From positions 124,001-188,000 of the forward strand of contig NZ_PYMA01000011.1 of assembly GCF_003026495.1 (NCBI RefSeq): a stretch of 64,000 bases of DNA, in the 5' to 3' direction. This DNA comes from Photobacterium sanctipauli. GTDB lineage: Bacteria > Pseudomonadota > Gammaproteobacteria > Enterobacterales > Vibrionaceae. Both the position numbers and the translations under genes were made by a program. The notes under the pieces were generated by a model, which made no database searches, was not told the origin of the DNA, and saw nothing but the letters and a program-made list of their open reading frames with translations. Numbering within the stretch: position 1 is the stretch's first letter; each line of letters begins with the position of its first letter. Positions 30,937 to 41,070 of this stretch are shown here, piece after piece.

Positions 30937-31043
30937 AGTCTAGAACCAAGCGGTTAAATCAATTTCAAGCATGGGAGCTTCCCTTGCGCTATTTCAATAA
31001 GACTTGCTGCCATTGCTTGGCAGCAAAGTAAAAAGGTCAACCA

Positions 31044-31661
31044 ATGATTAAAAAAGCATTATTCACCTTACTCATTGCTACACCAATGGTATTTACCGCG
31101 AATGCATGGGCAAACCCGCAGCAGGAGCTGAGCTCGCGGTTGGGCAAAGTGAATGCCTTCAGTGCCGACTTCTCGCAAAAAGTGATTAGCCCAGATGGCG
31201 ACGTGTTGGTCGAAGGCGAGGGTGATGTTGCCATCAAGCGGCCGAACCTATTCCGTTGGAATACCGAGACACCGGATGAGAACCTACTGGTTTCAGATGG
31301 TAAGACGCTTTGGTACTACAGCCCGTTTATCGAGCAGGTAACCGCGATGTGGCTTGATGATGCCACTGAGCAGACGCCATTTGTGCTACTTACCCGTAAT
31401 AGCTCGCAAGACTGGCAACAGTACAATGTGGCGCAAACCGCAGATACGTTTACCCTGACACCGAAAAGCGGTGCGTCTTCAATGGGTAAATTTATCGTTA
31501 CTGTCGCTAAAAGCGGTGAAGTTCGTGGATTTTCGGTGGTAGAACAAGATGGCCAGCGCAGTAACTTCACCTTCACCCGTTTTAGCAAGCAGGCGCCGGC
31601 GTCTGATATTTTCCGCTTCTCACCACCGCAAGGGGTAGAGCTGGACGATCAGCGTAATTAA
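31044..31661 (+). CDS. lolA: Outer-membrane lipoprotein carrier protein
   Basis: Periplasmic chaperone that accepts lipoproteins from LolCDE and passes them to LolB. The 205-residue precursor has a clear signal peptide (KKALFTLLIATPMVFTANAWA) cleaved before NPQQELSSRL. The mature part shows the family blocks FSADFSQKV, KRPNLFRWNTETPDENLLVSDG and LWYYSPFIEQV. These form the open beta-barrel lined with hydrophobic residues. It lies between ftsK and rarA in conserved order. Confidence 0.98.
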   Translation: MIKKALFTLLIATPMVFTANAWANPQQELSSRLGKVNAFSADFSQKVISPDGDVLVEGEGDVAIKRPNLFRWNTETPDENLLVSDGKTLWYYSPFIEQVTAMWLDDATEQTPFVLLTRNSSQDWQQYNVAQTADTFTLTPKSGASSMGKFIVTVAKSGEVRGFSVVEQDGQRSNFTFTRFSKQAPASDIFRFSPPQGVELDDQRN

Positions 31662-31829
31662 GCTTACGCGCAAGCGCTCGTATTGCCGCTGGCTTGATGG
31701 TTATCATCGAGCCATCAAACCCGATTCAATGAGGTGGTACTTTGTACCGCCTTTTTCGCATTTCAAACAGGGCGGTTTTGAGTGTTTGGCATGGCCAAGC
31801 CATGAACCGACTGGTAAGGAGTTGTTATC

Positions 31830-33170
31830 TTGAATAACTTCAGTTTAGATTTTTCCTCAGACTTTCGGCCCCTAGCTGCCCGAATGCGCCCGCGCACCGT
31901 GCAAGAGTATATTGGGCAAAAGCACATTTTGGCCGAAGGCAAGCCGCTACGACGCGCGCTGGAAGCCGGCCACCTTCATTCAATGATCCTATGGGGGCCG
32001 CCGGGTACAGGCAAAACCACATTGGCCGAAGTGGCGGCGAACTATGCCAATGCCGAGGTCGAGCGCGTGTCAGCCGTGACCTCAGGGGTGAAAGATATCC
32101 GTGCCGCTATCGACAAGGCGCGTGATAACAAGATGGCAGGCCGCCGCACCATCTTGTTTGTTGACGAGGTGCATCGTTTCAATAAAAGCCAGCAAGATGC
32201 TTTCTTGCCGCATATTGAAGACGGCACGGTGACGTTTATTGGTGCGACGACAGAGAATCCGTCGTTTGAGCTAAACAACGCATTGTTGTCCCGTGCACGT
32301 GTTTATAAGCTCAAATCGCTGGAATCGGCAGAAATCCTCGAAGTGATCGAGCAGGCGTTATCAGACAGCGAGCGCGGCATAAGCGAAACGAACCTCAATT
32401 TTGTCGATGATGTGAAGGAGCGCTTGGCGGATCTCGTGGGCGGGGATGCACGTATGTCGCTGAACTACCTCGAGCAGATCATCGATATGGCCGACGAAGA
32501 TAGCAGCGGGATCAAGCAGATAACCCTTGCGCTATTAGCAGAGGTGGCAGGCGAGAAAATTGCCCGCTTCGATAACAAGGGGGATTTGTGGTACGACATG
32601 ATATCGGCGGTACACAAGTCTATCCGTGGCTCTAGCCCAGACGGAGCCCTGTATTGGTTCGCCCGCATGCTACAGGCTGGTTGTGATCCGCTCTACGTAG
32701 CCAGACGTTTGTTGGCCATCGCTTCGGAAGATATCGGCAATGCCGATCCGCGTGCCATGCAGGTGGCGGTATCAGCGTGGGATTGCTTCACCCGAGTTGG
32801 AGCCTATGAAGGCGAGCGTGCAATCGCACAGGCGATTGTTTACTTGGCCAGCGCACCGAAAAGTAATGCGGTTTATACCGCATTTAAGCAGGCCAAAGCC
32901 GATGCAATGAACCACCCGGATTATGAAGTACCACATCATTTGCGTAATGCACCAACCAAGCTGATGAAAGAGCTGGGCTATGGTGAAGAGTACCGCTACG
33001 CACATGATGAGCCGGGCGCGTATGCCGCTGGTGAGTGTTATTTCCCGCCTGAATTGGCAGGAACACGTTACTATCAGCCAACAAATCGTGGTTTGGAAAC
33101 CAAAATTGCAGAAAAGTTAGATTATCTCGCTTCTTTGGATGCAAAAAGCACGTCAAAACGCTATCAATAA
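31830..33170 (+). CDS. rarA: Replication-associated recombination protein A
   Basis: AAA+ ATPase related to clamp loaders (MgsA/WRNIP1 family) that acts at stalled forks. The 446 residues have GPPGTGKT at 56-63, Walker [21 protein letters not shown], sensor [12 protein letters not shown] and the C-terminal tetramerisation domain. The start is TTG at 31830, preceded by AAGGAG; the family N-terminus ([18 protein letters not shown]) begins right after. It is between lolA and serS, as in Escherichia coli. Confidence 0.97.
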   Translation: MNNFSLDFSSDFRPLAARMRPRTVQEYIGQKHILAEGKPLRRALEAGHLHSMILWGPPGTGKTTLAEVAANYANAEVERVSAVTSGVKDIRAAIDKARDNKMAGRRTILFVDEVHRFNKSQQDAFLPHIEDGTVTFIGATTENPSFELNNALLSRARVYKLKSLESAEILEVIEQALSDSERGISETNLNFVDDVKERLADLVGGDARMSLNYLEQIIDMADEDSSGIKQITLALLAEVAGEKIARFDNKGDLWYDMISAVHKSIRGSSPDGALYWFARMLQAGCDPLYVARRLLAIASEDIGNADPRAMQVAVSAWDCFTRVGAYEGERAIAQAIVYLASAPKSNAVYTAFKQAKADAMNHPDYEVPHHLRNAPTKLMKELGYGEEYRYAHDEPGAYAAGECYFPPELAGTRYYQPTNRGLETKIAEKLDYLASLDAKSTSKRYQ

Positions 33171-33257
33171 TAGGGCTTTTTGGGTATTGTTGAGGGATCA
33201 GCGTTAGGTTGCCTAACGTTTCCTAAATTTAAATTATTTAGCCATCAATTTGGCTGA

Positions 33258-34589
<1,332 letters not shown>

Positions 34590-34616
34590 TTCCCGATAGC
34601 AGTTAGCTAGCAAATA

Positions 34617-34645
34617 CAAAAACCCAGCCAAACGGCTGGGTTTTT
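34617..34645. terminator. Bidirectional terminator between serS and symporter gene
   Basis: AAAAACCCAGCC and GGCTGGGTTTTT pair around a four-to-five-base loop, with T runs on both strands. The converging symporter gene ends at 34678. Confidence 0.9.
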
Positions 34646-34677
34646 TATTAGTGCTTTTTATCAACCCATCAACTCTC

Positions 34678-36588
34678 TTACTGGGTGCTCTTTTGTGTAT
34701 ATGCTGCGTCTTCATCTTGCGCTGATGTTGAGCCCGATGTGACTCTCTGCGCCAGCCATACAGCCGCAGGGCTAAGTACCAGGCCAGCGGCAAAGAACCA
34801 GAAACCAGACAGGTTAAGCAGTGCCAACATGGCTAGCATGAGTGTCATGGTCGTTGCGGTACCCACAACATAGCTCTTGCCGGCAAATGACTGGCTATTT
34901 AGCGCAAGCAGCGACAGTGAAAGGGCACCACCGAAGACATAAGCGCAGGCATAACCGAAGATGACCAGGGCGTTGCTGTTGTCAATCAGGGCATTGAATA
35001 GGTAGAGGAATGCCAGAGAAACAACAAACATCACAAGCAGGCCATAGCTGGCTTTGTCCACTTTACCCGGTACCAAATACCAGCCATTGTCCATTGTCGG
35101 CTTGTTTAGGCGCTGGTATTCATCTTGCTGACCCTTCACTGTGTAAAGGTGCATTTCGTTTTGTTTGCCGGTTAGTGCAAGGCTTGCGACCCAAGCGACA
35201 ACACTGTTTACCGCAACACCGATCACGCAGTACCACGGCCAAGAAATGTCGGTAGCAACCGCCACATACCAGATAGCCAAGAAACTTGCCGCCACACCAA
35301 TCAATAGGCCTTTCTCTGTAATGTGCTTGGAGTAGAAACCAAGTACGAACATACAGAAGCTGGCGCCAACAAAGTACGAACCTGCCTTACTTAATACTTC
35401 CAAAACCGAGCCTGTACTGGTGGCGAACATCAGGGCAGGGATGATAACCAGCAGCGCCCAAGTGACGGTAAAGAAGCGCGAGACTTTAAGGTAATGCTCT
35501 TCTGACTCGTTTTGCTTGTAAAAGCGCTTGTAGAAGTCGGCAACGGAGACGGTGGCCATCGAGTTAAACGCTGAGTCGAGGCTAGACATACTGGCGGCCA
35601 GGATTGCCGCAGCAATGATTCCCATCAAGCCCGGCACACCGTACTCGCTGGCGTAGTGCAGGATAATGGTATTGCCGTTATCAAATGGCTTGCCTTCGTA
35701 GTAGGCATTGAACAGCACACCCAGTACGATGAACAGGAAGTAGATGAAAAACGCGACATAACCCATCATCAGCATCGACTTCTTGGCATCGCCCATACTC
35801 TTGGCTGCCATACAGCGCTGTACCATCATCTGGTTACCGCCGTAAACCGTGGTGTGGAACATGGTCATGGCGATAACGCCCGCCCAAACCGTGGTTACCT
35901 GGCTCAGATCCATGCTGGTCTGTAGCGAATCGGTCATGCCTTTGGCTTTTAGGTCGGCCAGCACTTCGGTCATCGGTGCAGGCATGCCATTCCATACCGC
36001 CTCGATGATGATAAAGGCCCCGATGAACAAGATGAACGCTTGGATAACATCGGTCCAAATAACGGCAGCGATACCCCCCATTACGGTGTACACCAAGGCA
36101 ATGGCGGTCACTATCATGATGCAGTACACCACATCGATACCCGTGATGAACTCAAGGATCATCGCCGTGGCATAAAGTACCGCGGCAGAGCTAAGTGCTT
36201 GCTTCATCAAGAAGATGATCGACAGCGTTAACCGTGAAGCTTTGCCGAAACGACGCTCTTGGTATTCGTATATCGAAGTCAGGCCATTGTTGTAGAAGAA
36301 TGGCATGAATACCGACACGATAAAGAAGATCACCAATGGGTAGTTGAGGTGGATGGCAATCACCGATAGCCCTTCGGTATAAGACCACGCCGGGCCGCCC
36401 AAGAAAGACATCGCACTGACATAGGTACTCACCACCGAGATACCAATTGCCCACCATGGGATATTCTTATCACCAAGCGCGAACTGCTTAGCCGAGGTGA
36501 CCTTTTTGCCAATGACGGCACCCAGGATCAGGGTGAGGACAATGTAGCCGCCCAGAATTGTCCAGTTTAACAGTCCGAACTCATGCAT
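34678..36588 (-). CDS. Sodium:solute symporter family (SSS) transporter
   Basis: Predicted sodium-coupled uptake protein of 636 residues with about fourteen hydrophobic helices. The N-terminal half shows SSS landmarks: the broken first helix, SVVSTYVSAMSFLGGPAWSY for the sodium-site helix and YEYQERRFGKASR for the loop before TM4. AAAILAASMSSLDSAFNSMATVSVADFY is the strongly conserved TM8-region motif. The C-terminal 130 residues add two or three helices beyond the ten-helix core and end in a charged tail. Its start overlaps the upstream SnoaL gene by eight bases, so it is the last gene of a three-gene arm of a catabolic locus. The substrate is unknown and is presumably the compound degraded by the neighbouring enzymes. 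Confidence 0.9.
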   Translation of the reverse strand: MHEFGLLNWTILGGYIVLTLILGAVIGKKVTSAKQFALGDKNIPWWAIGISVVSTYVSAMSFLGGPAWSYTEGLSVIAIHLNYPLVIFFIVSVFMPFFYNNGLTSIYEYQERRFGKASRLTLSIIFLMKQALSSAAVLYATAMILEFITGIDVVYCIMIVTAIALVYTVMGGIAAVIWTDVIQAFILFIGAFIIIEAVWNGMPAPMTEVLADLKAKGMTDSLQTSMDLSQVTTVWAGVIAMTMFHTTVYGGNQMMVQRCMAAKSMGDAKKSMLMMGYVAFFIYFLFIVLGVLFNAYYEGKPFDNGNTIILHYASEYGVPGLMGIIAAAILAASMSSLDSAFNSMATVSVADFYKRFYKQNESEEHYLKVSRFFTVTWALLVIIPALMFATSTGSVLEVLSKAGSYFVGASFCMFVLGFYSKHITEKGLLIGVAASFLAIWYVAVATDISWPWYCVIGVAVNSVVAWVASLALTGKQNEMHLYTVKGQQDEYQRLNKPTMDNGWYLVPGKVDKASYGLLVMFVVSLAFLYLFNALIDNSNALVIFGYACAYVFGGALSLSLLALNSQSFAGKSYVVGTATTMTLMLAMLALLNLSGFWFFAAGLVLSPAAVWLAQRVTSGSTSAQDEDAAYTQKSTQ

Positions 36589-37576
36589 AAGCAGGCCCCT
36601 CTAGTTGTTCTTTCATTTGGCCGAACAAGTCGTAGCCCAGCTGAAGCATGATGTGGCCAATATCGATAGCCACCCAGTTTTCTTTGAGCAGTTCGCCGTC
36701 TCGACGCCAGATATCCATCACACGCAGTTCAATGTGCTTGCCTGTTGGTGCCAGCCCGAGCCAACCGCTATGGCCGGTATGGGTACCGTGCATGTGCGGC
36801 CAACCGCCTGTGCTTACGTAGTCATTTTGAGCCAAAATATTGAGCTCGATGTCTACGCTGCGATCAGGGAAGGCGAAAACGAACGGGGCTTGGTGGTGGT
36901 TGCGGAAACCTTTGATGCCGCGAGTGGTGCCGATACCCGCAGGGCCATACCACATAAAGTCGCTATGCCAGTAGTTTTCAAGATCCATCGAGTAAAGATC
37001 CTTACCGTCGAATCGGCCAAGGCAGCCGAGCATGTCTTTAACCAGCTGCTTGCTCTTCTCGCTGCGATCGGGGCAAACGTCACCATGGTTGAAGCCATCC
37101 GCTGTTGCTGGCGCCATGACCAAACCATCGTGGCCTAGGCTGCGGCGCATTGGGTTTACGCCTGCTTGGTTCATTGCGTCGATAAAATCTGGGATAAGGT
37201 ATGATTCGGTAATTTGGTCGTTTTCAACACAGACCATTTCGGTGTAGCGAAGATACAGTGTCTTCCCGGTTGCAGGGATGCCGAATAAGCTGTTTTCGAA
37301 TGTACCGGCAATATAACCGGTAGAGTTGTACCAAGTTCTTCCCTCGTACTCACCGTCCATGATGACCAGCGGGCGACGCTCGGCGTCAGGCAGGGCATGC
37401 TTTAGCAAGGATAGAAACGCTTCATTAGCCAACTGCGGGCCGTTCAAGTCATTAACAGGGTGGGCAACGCACCATTTCACATCCGCATTGAGGTATTGGT
37501 TAGCAACTTGGGCTTGCTCTGCTTTGCCGGCTTTGAAGTAGCTTTGGTAAAACTTCTCGACGATATTCTGTGACAT
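36581..37576 (-). CDS. Tandem SnoaL-like (NTF2 fold) protein 1
   Basis: A 331-residue cytoplasmic protein, with no signal or membrane segment, made of two SnoaL/NTF2-like halves. The first spans about 1-135 (YLNADVKWCVAHPVNDLNGP to the helix that ends it) and the second about 185-325 (YWHSDFMWYGPAGIGTTRGIKGF...WVAIDIGHIMLQLGYDL). SnoaL domains occur in polyketide cyclases, isomerases, dehydratases and hydrolases, so the fold does not fix the reaction. AAGGAAG precedes the ATG. It lies between a similar gene and the symporter in one operon. It shares layout with the neighbour but only weak identity, so they may form a heteromer or act in sequence. Confidence 0.78.
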   Translation of the reverse strand: MSQNIVEKFYQSYFKAGKAEQAQVANQYLNADVKWCVAHPVNDLNGPQLANEAFLSLLKHALPDAERRPLVIMDGEYEGRTWYNSTGYIAGTFENSLFGIPATGKTLYLRYTEMVCVENDQITESYLIPDFIDAMNQAGVNPMRRSLGHDGLVMAPATADGFNHGDVCPDRSEKSKQLVKDMLGCLGRFDGKDLYSMDLENYWHSDFMWYGPAGIGTTRGIKGFRNHHQAPFVFAFPDRSVDIELNILAQNDYVSTGGWPHMHGTHTGHSGWLGLAPTGKHIELRVMDIWRRDGELLKENWVAIDIGHIMLQLGYDLFGQMKEQLEGPAYA

Positions 37577-37636
37577 CTTGCTTCCTTACAGTCTTAAGGG
37601 CCATAAGCCCGGTTGATATTGAAATTGAATCGTTGA

Positions 37637-38611
37637 TTAACCCTGCTGTAGCAGTATTTGTTTCCAAACCGCAGTTTGATCATAAAGGGTGAACTCACGG
37701 CGCAGCCCCCAAGGGCCAAATTCAGCGTGGCTGATCCCCATAACGTACACGTCAGCGCCGGTTGGCTTACCGAATGCACCGTAGCCTTCATGCTTGCCTT
37801 CTAGCGACCAGCGAATTGCGGCGCGAGGCGGCATCATCGGGTCATCGCGACCGATACGGTGGTGGACAGTAAACTTAGCGTTCGGGAATGCGGCTCTAAG
37901 TTGCATCCAAAATTGGTCTACCTCATTGTGTGACAGGGCAGCTGTTCCGCCCGGGTACTCAGCCATGCAAGCACGGTCGTAGTCATTGGCGACGGTTGAA
38001 AACTCCGCATTCATCAAGCGGCGAAGGATGTCTTCGTAACGACAGCCCCATTCATTGTCATTGCCAATGCCTAGGTACGGCCCCTCGATGTCTTGGGCTG
38101 GTGTGAACGGGAACGGGCTTTTTTCAATACCGCCTTCTCGCTCGATCAATTGGCGGGCGTATTCTTCCGAGCTCAGGCCGAGCTGCTTCGCAATCGCGCC
38201 TTGGTCGCGGATCAACCATTCGTCGTTGATTTGGTTATTGATAGCGTGGCAGTCGGCAATAATGCGATAGCGCAGTTTGGTGCCGCTTGCCTTGCCGTAA
38301 ACACCGTTCCCAAGGTGGGTCGCAGTTGAAGTGATTCGGTGGGAAGAGAGCATGCCTTGCTCGGGTGAGCCACTCCAGATCACGTCTTCGCCAAATAGGG
38401 TACGGTCAGGAAATTCGGCGAGGGTGGCCATAGTCGCGCTGATCACATCTTTGTTGCCCTGCGAGATAGCGCTTGGCGAGCGAACAATAATATCTGGTGA
38501 GTAGTAGTCGTGAAGGGTGTGGAGTCCTCTGTCTTCCCAGATTTCTTTGGTGATCCCCAGAATGTAATCAGGAAAATCGCGCCAGCGTGGATCAAAGCCT
38601 GCCATGGCCAT
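37637..38611 (-). CDS. Tandem SnoaL-like (NTF2 fold) protein 2
   Basis: A 324-residue soluble protein, again two SnoaL-like halves. The first is at about 10-160 (YYSPDIIVRSPSAISQGNKDVI) and the second at about 200-322 (YPGGTAALSHNEVDQFWMQLRAAFPNAKF...). The second has HHRIGRDDPMMPPRAAIRW and the terminal strand LRREFTLYDQTAVWKQIL that typify the fold. AGGAGG six bases before the ATG gives an excellent ribosome site. It is first gene of the minus-strand arm with the second SnoaL gene and the symporter. Two ACGT-core sites, one a near-perfect palindrome, sit in its promoter. Reaction unknown. Confidence 0.78.
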   Translation of the reverse strand: MAMAGFDPRWRDFPDYILGITKEIWEDRGLHTLHDYYSPDIIVRSPSAISQGNKDVISATMATLAEFPDRTLFGEDVIWSGSPEQGMLSSHRITSTATHLGNGVYGKASGTKLRYRIIADCHAINNQINDEWLIRDQGAIAKQLGLSSEEYARQLIEREGGIEKSPFPFTPAQDIEGPYLGIGNDNEWGCRYEDILRRLMNAEFSTVANDYDRACMAEYPGGTAALSHNEVDQFWMQLRAAFPNAKFTVHHRIGRDDPMMPPRAAIRWSLEGKHEGYGAFGKPTGADVYVMGISHAEFGPWGLRREFTLYDQTAVWKQILLQQG

Positions 38612-38657
38612 AAATAACCTCCTATTGGACTGATACGTTAATGAGTTGTTATCGTTT

Positions 38658-38673
38658 TTGGTTACGTATCCAA
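38658..38673. promoter_or_regulatory. Candidate LacI-family operator before the SnoaL operon
   Basis: TTGGTTACGTATCCAA is palindromic at 14 of 16 positions around a central ACGT, the geometry of LacI/PurR-family operators with a central CpG. It lies 47 bases before the SnoaL gene start and about 270 bases from the LacI-type gene. A related ACGT-core site stands before the divergent enzyme operon. Confidence 0.55.
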
Positions 38674-38860
38674 ATTAGCTTATGTTGCAAATATGTCAAT
38701 AAGCTGTTTTGGCTCTGTGTGAAATGCGTGCTGGGGATCAGATTTTTAACAATTGGTGCGTTTTTATGCAGAAAATGATTGCAATAAGAGATTGGTTCGA
38801 GATGTTTTATGTAATCGAGTGGGCTAGGAAGAGGAAAATATCAATACTAACAAGTGGTTA

Positions 38861-38900
38861 ATAAAAAATGAGCCAGCGACATAATAGAAGCTGGCTCATT
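38861..38900 (-). terminator. Rho-independent terminator after the LacI-type gene
   Basis: On the minus strand AATGAGCCAGC and GCTGGCTCATT pair around 12 bases and are followed by TTTTTTATT. It begins about 40 bases after the regulator's stop. Confidence 0.85.
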
Positions 38901-38940
38901 AAAAGCTCAAGAGGTAGGGCTGACAGTAATGAATAGTTAT

Positions 38941-39936
38941 TTAGACCTGTGTACTACCACGCTCAATCAGCAAGCCTGGGTGCATGAGGTAATCGCCACT
39001 TGCTTCTTTCTCGTCTTGGATACGGGATAGCAGATCATCGACGGCAAGCTGGGTGATTTTATCCAGCGGTTGCTGGATAGTGGTCAGGCTGTAGCCGGGC
39101 CAGTTCGACATTGGGATATCGTCGACACCCATGACCGCGTAGTCCTTCGGCACATTCTTGCCAGCCTGGCGCAAGCCGTCAATCACCCCCAGCGCCAATA
39201 TATCGTTGGCACAGAAAATGGCTTGCGGTTGATGGGGCTTGGCGAGGATCTCGTTGGCTGCTTGGAGGCCAGATTCGAAATTATAGTGGCATTGGATATA
39301 GTCCGCCGCAGGCAGCCCAAGCTCGCTAAGGCGCTTGGAAAAGCCCTTCCAGCGCTCTTCACTGGTCATCGAACCGGCATCACCACTGACGTAGATCATC
39401 CGCTCAAAGCCTTTGCCCGCAAGGTAGTCGGCTGCTTGGATCCCGGCATCTAAGTTGTCGAGGCCAACACAGTTGGCCGTGACGCCCTCTATGTAGCGGT
39501 TGATTAGGCTGAGGTGCACACCGAACTTTTCACATTGGGCAATGGCCCGGCTAGTGAGGCGGCTGGTGGCAATGATCAGGCCATCCACCTGATATTCGAT
39601 AGCGCGGGAGATAGCCAAGTCCAAATCATCCTTATCGATAGGGCACAGCACGACTTGCCCGCCGCGTTTTTGGATGGCATTGGCTAGTTTACGGGTCTGC
39701 AAATCGTACATTGGGTTGCTTTCGCTATCGAGCGCGATAGCAACCAATCCAGAACGGTTGGAGATCAGGCTTCTGGCGATAGCGTTGGGGGTATAGCCCA
39801 ACTTATTCGCCGCATCGAGCACCATTTGGCGTTTCTTCTCACTGATACTGGCCTTGGGGTTAAACGCCCTAGATACAGTAGATTGGGAAACGCCAAGCAT
39901 CTTGGCGACATCAATTGATGTTACTTTGGCCTTAAT
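38941..39936 (-). CDS. LacI-family transcriptional regulator, probable ATT start
   Basis: DNA-binding regulator with an N-terminal LacI helix-turn-helix and a periplasmic-binding-protein-like effector domain. The first in-frame ATG is at 39900, but it would cut off helix 1 of the HTH. The frame upstream reads KAKVTSIDVAKMLGVSQSTVSRAF, a complete LacI N-terminus. No ATG, GTG or TTG lies between 39900 and the upstream stop at 39988. An AAGGAGG sits five bases before an ATT at 39936, which I take as the start (331 residues). AUU starts are known for infC and pcnB. The hinge region NAIARSLISNRSGLVAI and effector-domain landmarks are normal. It is co-directional with the aldolase gene just upstream and probably controls both arms of the locus. 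Confidence 0.85.
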   Translation of the reverse strand: MKAKVTSIDVAKMLGVSQSTVSRAFNPKASISEKKRQMVLDAANKLGYTPNAIARSLISNRSGLVAIALDSESNPMYDLQTRKLANAIQKRGGQVVLCPIDKDDLDLAISRAIEYQVDGLIIATSRLTSRAIAQCEKFGVHLSLINRYIEGVTANCVGLDNLDAGIQAADYLAGKGFERMIYVSGDAGSMTSEERWKGFSKRLSELGLPAADYIQCHYNFESGLQAANEILAKPHQPQAIFCANDILALGVIDGLRQAGKNVPKDYAVMGVDDIPMSNWPGYSLTTIQQPLDKITQLAVDDLLSRIQDEKEASGDYLMHPGLLIERGSTQV

Positions 39937-39965
39937 AACGACCTCCTTATTATGAGCACTGTGCT

Positions 39966-40706
39966 TTATAGGGCAGCACGTTGCCGGTTAAATCCATCGA
40001 TAATCATTTTATGCTCAGACGCTAATCCAAAGAAAGAGACACCCGCTTCTTTCCAGTCAGAAATTTGACTCGCATCTGCTACGAACATGCCTACTGGCTT
40101 GTTGTACTTTTTCGCAGCCGCTATCACCTTCAAGCTGGCCTCCCTAACAATATCGGCCTGCACAGAAGGCGCACCGTAGGCAACAGCCAGATCCACTTGG
40201 CCGATAAATAGGGCGTCGATGCCGTCAACCGCGGCAATAGCCTCGACATTGTCGACACCGGCAGGATCTTCTATCTGGGCAACAACCGTGGTTGTCGCTT
40301 GGCTGGTGGACAAGTGCTCCGCCATTGGCTTGGTCGCATAGTTGGCTGCGCGGGTTGAGCCGGCATAGCCACGACCATTTTCGCCATAGTGGCTACGCTT
40401 GACTATCTGCTCGGCTTGCTCGGCCGTGCAGACATGCGGCACTTGGATTCCCGTCGCACCGCAATCTAATGCATTGAGGATGGTCGATGGCTCGGCATCG
40501 GGGATCCGCACTAAGGTTGGGAGTCCTGATAAACGCGCAGTCATGATGCAGAGATCCAACGTCGCCCTGTCATAGGGCGAGTGCTCAGCATCAAGAATGA
40601 GAAAATCCAAGTTAGCTAGTGCTAGTACCTCAATGATATGTGGGTGAGGGGTCTTAACGAAAGTACCTAGTTGAACGGCTTGCTGAAGTTGTGATGAAAA
40701 GCGCAT
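39966..40706 (-). CDS. HpcH/HpaI family aldolase
   Basis: Class II metal-dependent aldolase of the HpcH/HpaI/GarL fold, 246 residues, expected to split a 2-keto-hydroxy acid into pyruvate (or a similar keto acid) and an aldehyde. Family residues are visible: His42 in LDAEHSP, Arg68 in LVRIPDAEP, the metal ligands Glu146 in QIEDP and Asp172 in FIGQVDLA. GRGYAGSTRAANY is the usual middle block. The start at 40706 has AAGGAA upstream; a longer in-frame version lacks family sequence. The LacI-type gene follows after 29 bases. It supplies the probable carbon-carbon cleavage step of the catabolic locus. Confidence 0.88.
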   Translation of the reverse strand: MRFSSQLQQAVQLGTFVKTPHPHIIEVLALANLDFLILDAEHSPYDRATLDLCIMTARLSGLPTLVRIPDAEPSTILNALDCGATGIQVPHVCTAEQAEQIVKRSHYGENGRGYAGSTRAANYATKPMAEHLSTSQATTTVVAQIEDPAGVDNVEAIAAVDGIDALFIGQVDLAVAYGAPSVQADIVREASLKVIAAAKKYNKPVGMFVADASQISDWKEAGVSFFGLASEHKMIIDGFNRQRAAL

Positions 40707-41070
40707 AACGGTTCCTTGTTGAGCTGATTTGAATTGGAAAGGTATGCAAAATAAATATCCGCAATTTAACTGATTGGCAACATCATTGAAGAAAATTTCC
40801 TTCATATGTGATGTGTAACCAAGCTGGAGAAATTGGTTTGATTGAATGGTGCCTTAATTAAAACTATTGAAAATCAATATGATATGGCTTTCTTGGTGAT
40901 TTTGCTTAAATTTATGTTTGCGCAATGTAAATAAATTGTTTAATGTTAATTGCATTCGTAGTCATTTTGCTGATTAGGTTCGATGGTTGTGCGGCAAACT
41001 GGTACTAACGAATAAAAAATTTTCTATAAAAATGCATACGTAATCAAAAGTAAAGCAAGGAGAAGCATAC
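40707..41070. promoter_or_regulatory. Divergent promoter region, aldolase and enzyme operons (364 bp)
   Basis: AT-rich sequence separates the leftward aldolase-regulator genes from the rightward dehydrogenase operon. It must contain both promoters. The only clear site is the ACGT-core element at 41033-41046, just before the dehydrogenase ribosome site. No open frame here is supported as a gene. Confidence 0.65.
41033..41046. promoter_or_regulatory. Candidate LacI-family operator before the dehydrogenase operon
   Basis: TGCATACGTAATCA is palindromic at 10 of 14 positions around ACGT and shares the ATACGTAA core with the site at 38658-38673 (opposite orientation). It ends 25 bases before the first ATG, where a bound repressor would block transcription. 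Confidence 0.45.

Larger units (their letters stand above)
38612..38940. other. Promoter region of SnoaL-symporter arm plus lacI-type 3' end (329 bp)
   Basis: The right half near 38861-38900 is the terminator of the LacI-type gene. The left part next to the SnoaL start holds its ribosome site, a TGATACGT half-site at 38631 and a palindromic operator candidate at 38658-38673. The middle is AT-rich and contains no gene. Confidence 0.65.

Noticed and set aside
38941..39900. ATG at 39900 as start of the LacI-type gene
   Set aside because: It would delete the first helix of the DNA-binding domain and leaves an ideal AAGGAGG unused 40 bases upstream.
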